From: Planctomycetota bacterium
GTDB taxonomy: Bacteria; Planctomycetota; Planctomycetia; Pirellulales; Lacipirellulaceae
Length of the DNA stretch: 5,161 bases
NCBI GenBank assembly: GCA_013151315.1
Contig: JAADIN010000162.1
Coordinates: 1 to 5,161, forward strand
Direction of reading: 5' to 3'
Under the pieces are notes generated by a model, which was given only the letters and a program-made list of their open reading frames with translations, was not told where the DNA came from and did no database searches. A program made the position numbers and the translations under genes. Shown one piece after another: positions 1-5,161 of the stretch (position 1 is its first letter; every line of letters begins with the position of its first letter).

Positions 1-1718
1 GCGATACGGTCGGGCAGATGAGCTGCAATCCGGCGATCGGCGGGGTGGGCAAGGGGCAGATCGTACGCGAGATCGACGCCCTCGGCGGTGCCATGGGCCG
101 AGCCATCGACGCGACGGGCATTCAATTCCGGATGCTCAATCGCCGCAAAGGCCCAGCCATGCACAGCCCGCGAGCCCAAGCAGACAAAAAACTCTATCAA
201 GCAGAAATCAAACGAATCGTCGAAGAGCAAGAAAATCTCTTACTACGACAAGAAGTCGTCGAAGAATTGCTCACCGAAAAATCGGGAACCAAGCAAAAGA
301 TCGTCGGGGTCCAAGTCCGCAGCGACGCGATTTATCGCGCCCCCACCGTCATCCTCACCACGGGCACTTTTTTGCAAGCCCTCATGCACACCGGCGAAAC
401 AAAAACTGCCGGCGGCCGCGCAGGCGAAGGAACCTCGCACGGAATCAGCGGAGCACTAACTCGCCTCGGCATCCAGCTCGCACGTTTTAAGACAGGTACG
501 CCGCCGCGGCTCAACGGGCGGACGATCGACTACAGCCAGGTCGAACTCCAGCCGGGCGACGAGAACCCCCAGCCGTTTTCGTTCCTGAACGATCGGCTCC
601 AGCTCGAGCAAATGCCTTGCCATATCACCTACACCAACGAAGCCGTTCATGAGTTGATTCATCGAAATCTGCATCGCGCACCCATGTATAGCGGGCAGAT
701 CGAAACGAGCGGGCCACGGTACTGCCCGTCGATCGAAGACAAAGTGGTGCGATTCGCCGAAAGACCACAACATCAAATTTTCCTTGAGCCCGAGGGACGC
801 AACACGCTGGAGGTCTACGTCAACGGCGTTTCGACGAGCCTGCCGCGGGACGTTCAGGACGCCATGTTTCGGTTGATCCCGGGACTCGAACAGGCCGAGA
901 TCATGCGTTACGGCTATGCGGTCGAGTACGACTACGCGCCTCCCGAGCAGTTGCACGTCAGCCTGGAAACAAAACAAGTCGAAGGGCTTTTTCTTGCCGG
1001 CCAGATCAATGGCACAACGGGCTACGAAGAAGCGGGTGCCCAGGGCCTGCTGGCCGGCACCAATGCCGCGTTGGCGCTTCGCAAAAAAGATCCACTCGTG
1101 TTGGAGCGAGATCGGGCTTACATGGGGGTGCTGGTCGACGACTTGGTCACTTGCGGCGTCGATGAGCCGTACCGCATGTTTACGAGTCGGGCCGAGTATC
1201 GACTTCTATTGCGGCAAGACAACGCCGATCGACGGCTGACCGCGCTCGGTCACGAGTTGGGATTGGTCGATGCGGAACGCTTGGCACGCTTACAACAAAA
1301 ACAGGTCGAGATCGAGCGCGTGACCAAGATTCTGGAGACGGTTCGCCACCAGGGAACGCTCCTCTCGAAATATCTAAGGCGACCCGAAGTCGATTGGCCT
1401 GCTATTGTGAAATTGCAGCCCGACTTAGGAAGTGTCGCTCCCCAGGTCAGCCAGCAAGTCCTTTTCGACCTGAAGTATGCCGGCTACGTTGCCCGCCAAA
1501 GCGTGGAGGTCGACCGTCAGCATCGTTTGGCAAAGAAACGGATCCCCGCAAGTTTCGATTACGACCGGCTCGTGCAACTTCGCGCCGAAGCTCGCGAAAA
1601 ATTTCAGCGTATTCAGCCAAGCAACCTTTCGCAAGCAAGCCGAATCAGCGGAATCACGCCGGCAGATATTGCGTTGCTGATGGTGCATCTCGAGGGAAAG
1701 GCGAAAGTGGCAAAGTAG
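1..1718 (+). CDS. mnmG: tRNA uridine-5-carboxymethylaminomethyl modification enzyme MnmG (GidA), 5'-truncated by window edge
   Basis: MnmG is the FAD-dependent partner of MnmE; together they install the (carboxymethyl)aminomethyl group on C5 of the wobble uridine of certain tRNAs in the cytoplasm. The first complete codon is at base 3 and reads DTVGQ into the MnmG signature MSCNPAIGGVGKGQ, so the ATG at 18 is internal and not the start. By comparison with the remembered E. coli protein (about 629 residues), about 40 N-terminal residues, including the GxGxxG FAD-binding motif, lie outside the window. Visible family blocks, counted from the internal Met, are RAQADKKLY (~53), GRAGEGTSHGISG (~134), RLKTGTPPR-like FKTGTPPR (~157), GPRYCPSIEDK (~233), FLEPEG (~256), AGQINGTTGYEEAGAQGLLAG (two overlapping parts, ~328), EPYRMFTSRAEYRLLLRQDNAD (two parts, ~384) and the C-terminal SQASRISGITP (~540), the region known to contact MnmE. 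Both conserved cysteines (SCNP and RYCPS) are present. The loop before LRRPE is shorter than in E. coli. Translation is open to TAG at 1716-1718. Identification is near certain. Confidence 0.96.
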   Translation, partial: DTVGQMSCNPAIGGVGKGQIVREIDALGGAMGRAIDATGIQFRMLNRRKGPAMHSPRAQADKKLYQAEIKRIVEEQENLLLRQEVVEELLTEKSGTKQKIVGVQVRSDAIYRAPTVILTTGTFLQALMHTGETKTAGGRAGEGTSHGISGALTRLGIQLARFKTGTPPRLNGRTIDYSQVELQPGDENPQPFSFLNDRLQLEQMPCHITYTNEAVHELIHRNLHRAPMYSGQIETSGPRYCPSIEDKVVRFAERPQHQIFLEPEGRNTLEVYVNGVSTSLPRDVQDAMFRLIPGLEQAEIMRYGYAVEYDYAPPEQLHVSLETKQVEGLFLAGQINGTTGYEEAGAQGLLAGTNAALALRKKDPLVLERDRAYMGVLVDDLVTCGVDEPYRMFTSRAEYRLLLRQDNADRRLTALGHELGLVDAERLARLQQKQVEIERVTKILETVRHQGTLLSKYLRRPEVDWPAIVKLQPDLGSVAPQVSQQVLFDLKYAGYVARQSVEVDRQHRLAKKRIPASFDYDRLVQLRAEAREKFQRIQPSNLSQASRISGITPADIALLMVHLEGKAKVAK

Positions 1719-1719
1719 C

Positions 1720-1770
1720 GGGTCAAAAAGGGGGGGCGTTTTTGATTTGGTCTGCGGTGGAAAAAGACTC
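1720..1770. repeat. Degenerate dispersed repeat, copy A
   Basis: The stretch starts 2 bases after the mnmG stop. It has a 13-base arm GGTCAAAAAGGGG (1721-1733) and a 30-base core (1741-1770). The core matches bases 3008-3037 at 24 of 30 positions without gaps, and all six differences are transitions. The arm matches the reverse complement of 3059-3071 at 12 of 13. Within the core, TTTTT (1739-1743) can pair with AAAAA (1761-1765) around a 17-base centre, too AT-rich to be a good terminator. It may be a decayed intergenic mobile or REP-like element; that identity is inference, while the repeat match is directly visible. Confidence 0.55.
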
Positions 1771-1869
1771 CCAACCTGCTCTGTCGACGGTGCTTTAGCT
1801 TACGGGTAGAGTGTCGTCACGCCTAGGCCTCAGCGAGCGAATGAATCGGACGACAGCAAATCGCCTGGG

Positions 1870-1922
1870 CCTGGAGTCGACGCTATGCTCCGCGACCGAC
1901 CACGAGTGCGATCTACTCCAGG
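1870..1922. repeat. 8-bp perfect inverted repeat in the mnmG/HEAT intergenic region
   Basis: CCTGGAGT at 1870-1877 and ACTCCAGG at 1915-1922 are exact reverse complements separated by 37 bases. There is no T-run afterwards, so it is not a typical intrinsic terminator, and the long loop makes a stable hairpin doubtful. It could be an operator-like dyad, a decayed repeat or chance. The rest of 1771-1978 shows no gene, RNA or recognisable motif. Confidence 0.2.
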
Positions 1923-1978
1923 AAAAGACAACAACGGCCCCCTTTATGACTCGACATGCTACCAATCGCCGCGAGTAG

Positions 1979-2007
1979 TTGCATCAAAAGATTCTAATCT
2001 TTATGCT
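1979..2007 (+). promoter_or_regulatory. Sigma-70-type promoter for the HEAT-repeat gene, possibly leaderless
   Basis: TTGCAT (1979-1984) lies exactly 17 bases before TATGCT (2002-2007). These match the -35 and -10 consensus TTGACA and TATAAT at 4 of 6 positions each, with ideal spacing. The -10 box ends six bases before the ATG at 2014, so transcription would be expected to begin at or next to the A of the start codon. No Shine-Dalgarno is present in TTTATGCTCTAAAA before the ATG, which fits a leaderless message. A promoter farther upstream is not excluded. Confidence 0.42.
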
Positions 2008-2013
2008 CTAAAA

Positions 2014-2970
2014 ATGAGCGATTTACGAACCAACCTTGTTGTCTCCCTGTTTATCTTCGCCTTTGCTTTCGCGATTACTCTCCCGAGCGTAGCGGTCGAG
2101 CACGATGGTCCTGCACAGGTGTCGCAGGAACTTCGCGGCCAGGCGATCGACATGCTTCGGCAGATCCTCGAACAAGAATCTCGCTGGGTCAAGGTCCACG
2201 CCGCCGATTTTCTGCTGATGCTCGACTATCCACAAGGCGTGGCCGAGGTCTTTGCTCGGGAGCTGGACGAGTCGGGCGACGTGCCGGAATATCGCATCGG
2301 CATTTGGAGGGTGTTGGCACGTGCTGCCCTTCAAGATAAACAACGAAACGACTGGGTCGCCAAGATACGAGACGTTTTTTTCGACGAAAATGCTCCTGAT
2401 CGGTTGCACGCTGCGGAGACCCTGGGCAAGCTCGGCTATACCGTGCGAGAGAAGGGAGACGAACTGTTCGAGGATATGGCATCGTCCAACAACGATTCCT
2501 TGTCCGTGTTTGTTCAGTGGGTGCTGGCCAACTCGAAACGCGAAGGTGCGACAGCACGCCTAGCTAAATTTCTGTCGTCGGATGATGCCTCAGTACGTGG
2601 CAATGCAGCCTATGCGCTGCGATTCCTGCCCAGGGTTTCTCCGGAAGTCGGTAAAAAAATCGTCGCGGCAGTCCAAAACGAGTCCGTCGACTCGTCGTCG
2701 CGCGTCTACCTTGTTGCTTCCGCGACCATTCATGCTCCGGAGGAGAGCAGACCGCCGTTAAAAGATCAGATGCTTGCTTACTTTGACACGGGAACCGACG
2801 ACGAAAAGTACGAGGCGTGCATCGCGCTCTCACAAATTGGCACAAACGATGATTTACCGCTCCTTGCGAGTCTGTTGAAAGATACAAACGCCGACGTGCG
2901 GAGTGCTTCAGCCTACGCCATCTTGCGGATTGCCCAACGCCAGCTAAAGAAAGAACGGGGTAGCAAATGA
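2014..2970 (+). CDS. Exported HEAT-repeat protein
   Basis: The product is 318 residues. Residues 8-23 are a strongly hydrophobic stretch after a short polar N-terminus with one Arg, followed by SVA at 25-27, a plausible signal peptidase I site; a non-cleaved anchor is the alternative. The rest is almost entirely short paired helices of HEAT/PBS-lyase-like type. The clearest units are near 44-72 (VKVHAADFLLMLDYP), 117-142 (DRLHAAETLGKLGY), 180-205 (ASVRGNAAYALRFLP) and 265-308 (EACIALSQIG, then ADVRSASAYAILRIA). The recurring pattern is a D/N-rich turn, an Arg and an Ala-rich second helix. Such solenoids are known as protein-binding scaffolds; no catalytic motif is visible, so no specific role can be given. 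The mature part has one cysteine (C269). I chose 2014 over an upstream in-frame ATG (1885) because the 43 residues between do not resemble protein and the signal peptide follows 2014 directly. No Shine-Dalgarno precedes it. HEAT architecture is confident; exact function is unknown. Confidence 0.82.
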   Translation: MSDLRTNLVVSLFIFAFAFAITLPSVAVEHDGPAQVSQELRGQAIDMLRQILEQESRWVKVHAADFLLMLDYPQGVAEVFARELDESGDVPEYRIGIWRVLARAALQDKQRNDWVAKIRDVFFDENAPDRLHAAETLGKLGYTVREKGDELFEDMASSNNDSLSVFVQWVLANSKREGATARLAKFLSSDDASVRGNAAYALRFLPRVSPEVGKKIVAAVQNESVDSSSRVYLVASATIHAPEESRPPLKDQMLAYFDTGTDDEKYEACIALSQIGTNDDLPLLASLLKDTNADVRSASAYAILRIAQRQLKKERGSK

Positions 2971-3007
2971 CTTTGCGGCTATGTTCATGCCATTCGGGGC
3001 TGGAGTC

Positions 3008-3071
3008 TTTGATCTGACCTGCAGTGGGAAAAAACTCTCGACTCCTATTTTTTCTTGACCCCTTTTCGACC
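3008..3071. repeat. Degenerate dispersed repeat, copy B
   Basis: The 30-base core at 3008-3037 matches copy A (1741-1770) in the same orientation, 37 bases after the HEAT gene stop. The arm CCCCTTTTCGACC at 3059-3071 is the reverse complement of copy A's arm with one transition. In A the arm precedes the core and in B it follows, inverted. This would fit an ancestral element with the arm at both ends as a terminal inverted repeat, each copy having lost one end. GGAGTC (3002-3007) and GACTCC (3040-3045) form a 6-bp inverted repeat around the core, followed by TATTTTTT (3046-3053). This could act as a weak, long-loop terminator for the HEAT gene, but I would not rely on it. Confidence 0.5.
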
Positions 3072-3087
3072 TATCGAGAGGCGATAG
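3071..3087. other. Small perfect hairpin CTATCG-AGAGG-CGATAG
   Basis: A 6-bp perfect stem with a 5-base loop abuts the end of repeat copy B, with its first base shared with the arm. No T-run follows, so it is not a standard terminator. It might be an end structure of the repeat or a chance palindrome. Confidence 0.25.
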
Positions 3088-3203
3088 CATCGGGTTACGT
3101 GCCCACAGGTAGCCAAGAAAAACGCTCGCAATTGCTTCAAAAAACGCGATAATGTTTGAAAAGTCGTGAGTCATCATTCCGTAGCGAGCCGGCCCGTCCC
3201 CGA

Positions 3204-3350
3204 GCCGCCGACTTTCGCAAGAAAATGCAGACCGTCGGCTCCGAATTCCAGTCTGAGCTGGAGGATGACGCATTTGCAAAATTCGACCGTCTCAAGTCAT
3301 GCGTCGAGCAAGCAGAAGCCGAGGCGATGGCAAAGCACTTGGGTGCGGTT
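3204..3350 (+). pseudogene. Probable relic of a PspA/IM30-like gene (C-terminal fragment)
   Basis: This frame (open from a TTG at 3156 and running to 3539) has a protein-like stretch from about 3204 to 3350 with coding-like codon choice and a coiled-coil composition. It includes DDAFAKFDRLK followed by VEQAEAEAMAK. From memory this resembles the C-terminal helix of E. coli PspA, with its DEAMARFESFERR and IDQMEAEAES. PspA proteins are coiled-coil membrane-stress proteins of about 220-250 residues. Here only about 50 residues look related. There is no PspA-like sequence upstream: the frame is closed by TAA at 3150-3152. After about 3350 the reading loses protein character and runs into the next gene in another frame. 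No ribosome binding site was seen. A small intact gene starting at ATG 3225 is the alternative. The resemblance is by eye and short. Confidence 0.33.
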
Positions 3351-3361
3351 ACGAGTCAAGG

Positions 3362-3370
3362 TGTTACAAT
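3362..3370 (+). promoter_or_regulatory. Candidate extended -10 promoter for the VKOR-thioredoxin gene
   Basis: TGTTACAAT matches the extended -10 pattern TGnTATAAT at all but one base. The best -35, TTGGGT at 3339-3344, is 20 bases away, which is poor spacing but tolerable for an extended -10 promoter. The predicted transcript starts near 3377, leaving about 78 bases of leader before ATG 3455. It sits inside the PspA-like relic frame, which fits that frame being dead. Confidence 0.33.
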
Positions 3371-3454
3371 GGGGATGCTTGCGACGCAAGTCTCACTTCC
3401 CGAGGACACCTTTCAGTCACTCGCTCCCTGTATTATCTCTCACTCGAATCCAAA

Positions 3455-4840
3455 ATGCCAATGTCTGGACGAACGAAAGTATTGGCAGGGCTGTTGGCCG
3501 TACTGTCGTTGGGTGCGATTGGGGTCTCGCTCTACTTGACTTGGAGTTCGTGGCAAACCGAGGCAATTGCTGGGTGCAGTGGCGACGGAACGGTCGATTG
3601 CGATGCCGTGCTCGCCAGCCATTGGTCGCAGTGGTTGGGTATGCCGGTGAGTCTTTTTGGCTCGATCACCTACGTTGGTATTCTGGCGGTCTGCTGGCCC
3701 GCGGCAAAGCATCCTGGCGGGAAAGCCTGTAGTGGGCTCCTTGCCCTCTCGCTGCTGGCAGCAGGAGCCGCGGTTTGGTTTATCGCAGTCCAGGCAGTCT
3801 TTCTGCAAAGCTTTTGTCTATATTGTCTCAGCGTCCATGCCTGCGGTTTGAGTATCGCAGGGATCACCTTGCTGCTGATTCGAGGTTCTACCCGAGAAGT
3901 GGATTATGATCAGATGCGTGCGCTGCTGGGCGTCAACGAGCCTGCCGAGCCGAGCAGTCCGTCGCCTTCGGGGGAGGGGTTTTATCCCTTGATTGCCACG
4001 GGGGTTGCAGCCACGGGATTGGCGCTCTTGATGGGGGGACAACTTCTTTTTTCCCCTGAAGGGTTGGTCGTGGAATCGTTGGCAGAGAAGGGTTCCTTTT
4101 CGGTCGAACAAGAAGAGTTAGAAGACCAAACGTTCGAGTTGATTGCCGTCGATGGCGAAGCGACCGATGAGGTAACAGAAAACAATATCGCGGAAGAGGA
4201 CTTCGATGATGTTGACCTCGAGGATCTCTTTGGTGCCGAAGCGAGAGAAACGTCTGGGCCTCGACGGCTTTTTTTCCTGGGATTGCAAAGGACGCTTGAT
4301 CTCTCGGATTATCCGATGCTCGGCAGTCCGAATGCTCCGCTTGTCTTCGTCGAAATGCTTGATTACACGTGTAGGCATTGTCGTCGTCTTCATCCCTACG
4401 TCGAATCGGCCCTCAAACGCCATGGCGATCAGGTTGCCTTTGTCATTCACCATGTTCCGCTCAGCTCGCGTTGCAATCCTCATCTCACGAAATATCATCC
4501 TTCGACGAAGGATGCTTGCGACTACACACGGCTGGCAATGGGAGTCTGGCAGCTTGCTCCCGAGGAGTTTCCAGCATTTCACAATTGGCTTATGGAATCG
4601 GAGAAGCCGCCTCCGATTTTCGAAGCACGCAAACGAGCACTCGACATCGCCGGCGAAGCGGTTCTGATTGACGATTCGCTCAAGGCGAACCTGCAGCGAA
4701 AAATTACCGAGCAATGCGGCGTGCTTCAACGTTTGAAATTGGGACTGCCGGTCCTGTTTACCGAGCAGAACATCATTAAGGGAATCCCCGAAAGCAGCAA
4801 AGAGTGGATTGAGTTCATTGAGGGGCAACTTGAGCGATGA
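3455..4840 (+). CDS. VKOR-DsbA-like thioredoxin fusion, oxidative protein folding
   Basis: The 461-residue product joins a bacterial vitamin K epoxide reductase domain to a thioredoxin-fold domain. The VKOR domain would pass electrons from dithiols to membrane quinone, re-oxidising the attached thioredoxin, which makes disulfides in exported proteins; this is a known arrangement, as in cyanobacterial VKOR-Trx. VKOR part (about 8-143): four hydrophobic segments near 9-30, 66-82, 93-113 and 115-142; the loop cysteine pair C41/C49, with CDAVLASHWSQWLGMPVSLFG (49-69, quoted in meaning, typical of the family); and the quinone-side CLYC at 121-124. A fifth segment (about 177-199) places the C-terminus in the periplasm. 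Residues 217-265 form a very acidic linker. The thioredoxin part (about 270-461) has active site CRHC (306-309) and the cis-proline region GLPVLF (430-435, P432). Extra cysteines C340 and C355 probably form a structural disulfide. ATG 3455 is chosen because it directly precedes the first membrane segment; ATG 3461 in the same frame is equally possible. The in-frame extension to 3299 is unlike protein. No Shine-Dalgarno is seen. Confidence 0.93.
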   Translation: MPMSGRTKVLAGLLAVLSLGAIGVSLYLTWSSWQTEAIAGCSGDGTVDCDAVLASHWSQWLGMPVSLFGSITYVGILAVCWPAAKHPGGKACSGLLALSLLAAGAAVWFIAVQAVFLQSFCLYCLSVHACGLSIAGITLLLIRGSTREVDYDQMRALLGVNEPAEPSSPSPSGEGFYPLIATGVAATGLALLMGGQLLFSPEGLVVESLAEKGSFSVEQEELEDQTFELIAVDGEATDEVTENNIAEEDFDDVDLEDLFGAEARETSGPRRLFFLGLQRTLDLSDYPMLGSPNAPLVFVEMLDYTCRHCRRLHPYVESALKRHGDQVAFVIHHVPLSSRCNPHLTKYHPSTKDACDYTRLAMGVWQLAPEEFPAFHNWLMESEKPPPIFEARKRALDIAGEAVLIDDSLKANLQRKITEQCGVLQRLKLGLPVLFTEQNIIKGIPESSKEWIEFIEGQLER

Positions 4841-4969
4841 TGACGAATTGTCTGAAGCTCGAAAAGAGAAAAATTTCTGAAAAACGAGTTTACCCCTGAA
4901 CCTAAGTCCAGTCGTGCTAGTCCTTTGGGTGGCTCTCTGAGGGAAGTTGCTGCGGCTCGCCAACCGGTA
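4841..4969. other. Intergenic stretch, nothing firm
   Basis: No convincing gene on either strand and no clear intrinsic terminator follows the VKOR-thioredoxin stop. CTCG (4858-4861) and CGAG (4884-4887) bracket an A-rich segment, but the pairing is too weak to call. Open frames on the minus strand here mirror the gene and its flank and resemble no known protein. Confidence 0.5.
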
Positions 4970-5000
4970 TTGCTTCGGCCGGAGGTCTTGTGAGTATAAT
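4970..5000 (+). promoter_or_regulatory. Strong-looking promoter reading toward the right edge
   Basis: A perfect TATAAT box lies at 4995-5000. TTGCTT at 4970-4975 matches 4 of 6 bases of the -35 consensus but is 19 bases away, two more than ideal. TG at 4991-4992 is one base out of register for an extended -10. Transcription would begin near 5007, just before the hairpin at 5011-5032, and continue toward the Shine-Dalgarno at 5098. Confidence 0.45.
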
Positions 5001-5010
5001 GTGGTTGTGG

Positions 5011-5032
5011 GTCGTGCCGAACGCAGCACGAC
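5011..5032 (+). other. Hairpin at the predicted 5' end of the rightmost transcript
   Basis: GTCGTGC (5011-5017) and GCACGAC (5026-5032) form a perfect 7-bp GC-rich stem with an 8-base loop, starting about four bases after the predicted transcription start. It is not followed by a T-run. A hairpin there could protect the 5' end of the messenger or belong to a structured leader. I recognise no known riboswitch or ribosomal-protein leader consensus. Confidence 0.4.
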
Positions 5033-5097
5033 GGGCAAATCGGGCCGCGAGTGGTTCTCTGGCAGAATCGTCGCTCGCCGCCGTAAATCTTATTTGG

Positions 5098-5106
5098 AAG
5101 GAGGTG
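5098..5106 (+). promoter_or_regulatory. Near-perfect Shine-Dalgarno sequence
   Basis: AAGGAGGTG is complementary to nine consecutive bases of the usual 16S rRNA 3' end. It stands out because neither of the two complete genes in this window has a visible Shine-Dalgarno. The GGAGG core ends 7 bases before a TTG at 5112, ideal spacing for initiation there. Confidence 0.5.
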
Positions 5107-5111
5107 GTTCT

Positions 5112-5153
5112 TTGAACGATTATCATATAGCCGAGTGGAGTGGTATCCGTTGA
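5112..5153 (+). CDS. Possible 13-codon leader peptide, TTG start
   Basis: The TTG at 5112 is ideally placed behind the strong Shine-Dalgarno at 5098-5106 and opens a frame of only 13 codons (LNDYHIAEWSGIR, first residue read as Met), ending at TGA 5151-5153. The stop overlaps another TTG (5150-5152) as TTGA, a geometry seen in translational coupling, and the frame from that TTG is open to the window end. It could be a regulatory upstream frame before a gene outside the window, or the strong site may serve a start I have misjudged. The peptide has no run of one amino acid as expected for classical attenuation. The frame was chosen on initiation signals alone. Confidence 0.25.
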   Translation: MNDYHIAEWSGIR

Positions 5154-5161
5154 CCACCGGC

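Noticed and set aside
456..977. Minus-strand 173-codon frame within mnmG
   Set aside because: It is antisense to highly conserved mnmG blocks and has no recognisable protein features.
1719..1740. G-run and T-run just after the mnmG stop as an intrinsic terminator
   Set aside because: The G-run has no C-rich partner before the T-run, so no GC-rich stem forms.
1885..2013. In-frame N-terminal extension of the HEAT gene from ATG 1885
   Set aside because: The 43 residues are low in protein character, would bury the signal peptide, and the likely promoter lies within them.
3299..3454. In-frame N-terminal extension of the VKOR-thioredoxin gene
   Set aside because: Residues before Met at 3455 are Arg/Ser/Cys-rich and unlike VKOR proteins, which begin close to the first membrane segment; the candidate promoter is also inside it.
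4118..5038. Long minus-strand open frame of 306 codons
   Set aside because: It runs antisense to the well-supported VKOR-thioredoxin gene, its translation resembles no known family, and it is best explained as a shadow of that gene's codon bias.
5099..5116. AGGAGG followed by CTTTGAAC, resembling the RF2 (prfB) programmed +1 frameshift site
   Set aside because: The spacing between the Shine-Dalgarno-like part and CTT is 5 bases, not the 3 of the known site, the base after TGA is A, not C, and neither the upstream frame (ATG 4999) nor the shifted downstream frame resembles the release factor 2 N-terminus.
1..5161. CRISPR array, tRNA or rRNA gene, insertion sequence
   Set aside because: No regularly spaced repeats, no cloverleaf or conserved rRNA blocks, and no transposase-like reading frame were seen on either strand.

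Overview
The window most likely comes from a planctomycete of the Pirellula/Rhodopirellula kind. This is an inference from the MnmG sequence, a secreted HEAT-repeat protein, a VKOR-thioredoxin fusion, long gene spacing, and start codons mostly without a Shine-Dalgarno sequence. No ribosomal RNA or other decisive taxonomic marker is present. All confident genes are on the + strand. They are separated by gaps of roughly 300 to 480 bases, so they look like independent transcription units, not an operon.

Layout. Bases 1-1718 are the tRNA-modification gene mnmG, cut at its 5' end by the window edge. Bases 1719-2013 are an intergenic stretch with one copy of a degenerate repeat and, at its end, a promoter so close to the next ATG that the transcript may be leaderless. 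Bases 2014-2970 encode an exported HEAT-repeat protein of unknown specific role. Bases 2971-3454 hold a second copy of the repeat, a small perfect hairpin, a coding-like fragment resembling the C-terminal part of PspA/IM30 proteins (probably a gene relic), and a candidate extended -10 promoter. Bases 3455-4840 encode a membrane fusion of a vitamin K epoxide reductase (VKOR) domain with a periplasmic DsbA-like thioredoxin domain. Bases 4841-5161 hold no clear gene but look like the promoter and 5' leader of a gene beyond the right edge: a TATAAT box, a 7-bp hairpin, a nearly complete consensus Shine-Dalgarno and a 13-codon TTG-initiated reading frame whose stop overlaps another TTG.

Function. 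The three confident genes do not form an obvious pathway. MnmG modifies the tRNA wobble uridine in the cytoplasm. The VKOR-thioredoxin fusion should be a one-polypeptide oxidative folding machine, doing in one chain what DsbB and DsbA do in E. coli. The HEAT protein is exported and so shares a compartment with the thioredoxin domain, but its mature part has a single cysteine, so it is not an obvious disulfide substrate. The most interesting items are the decayed repeat pair, the possible leaderless promoter, the PspA-like relic and the structured leader at the right end. I did not find a convincing new multi-gene system.
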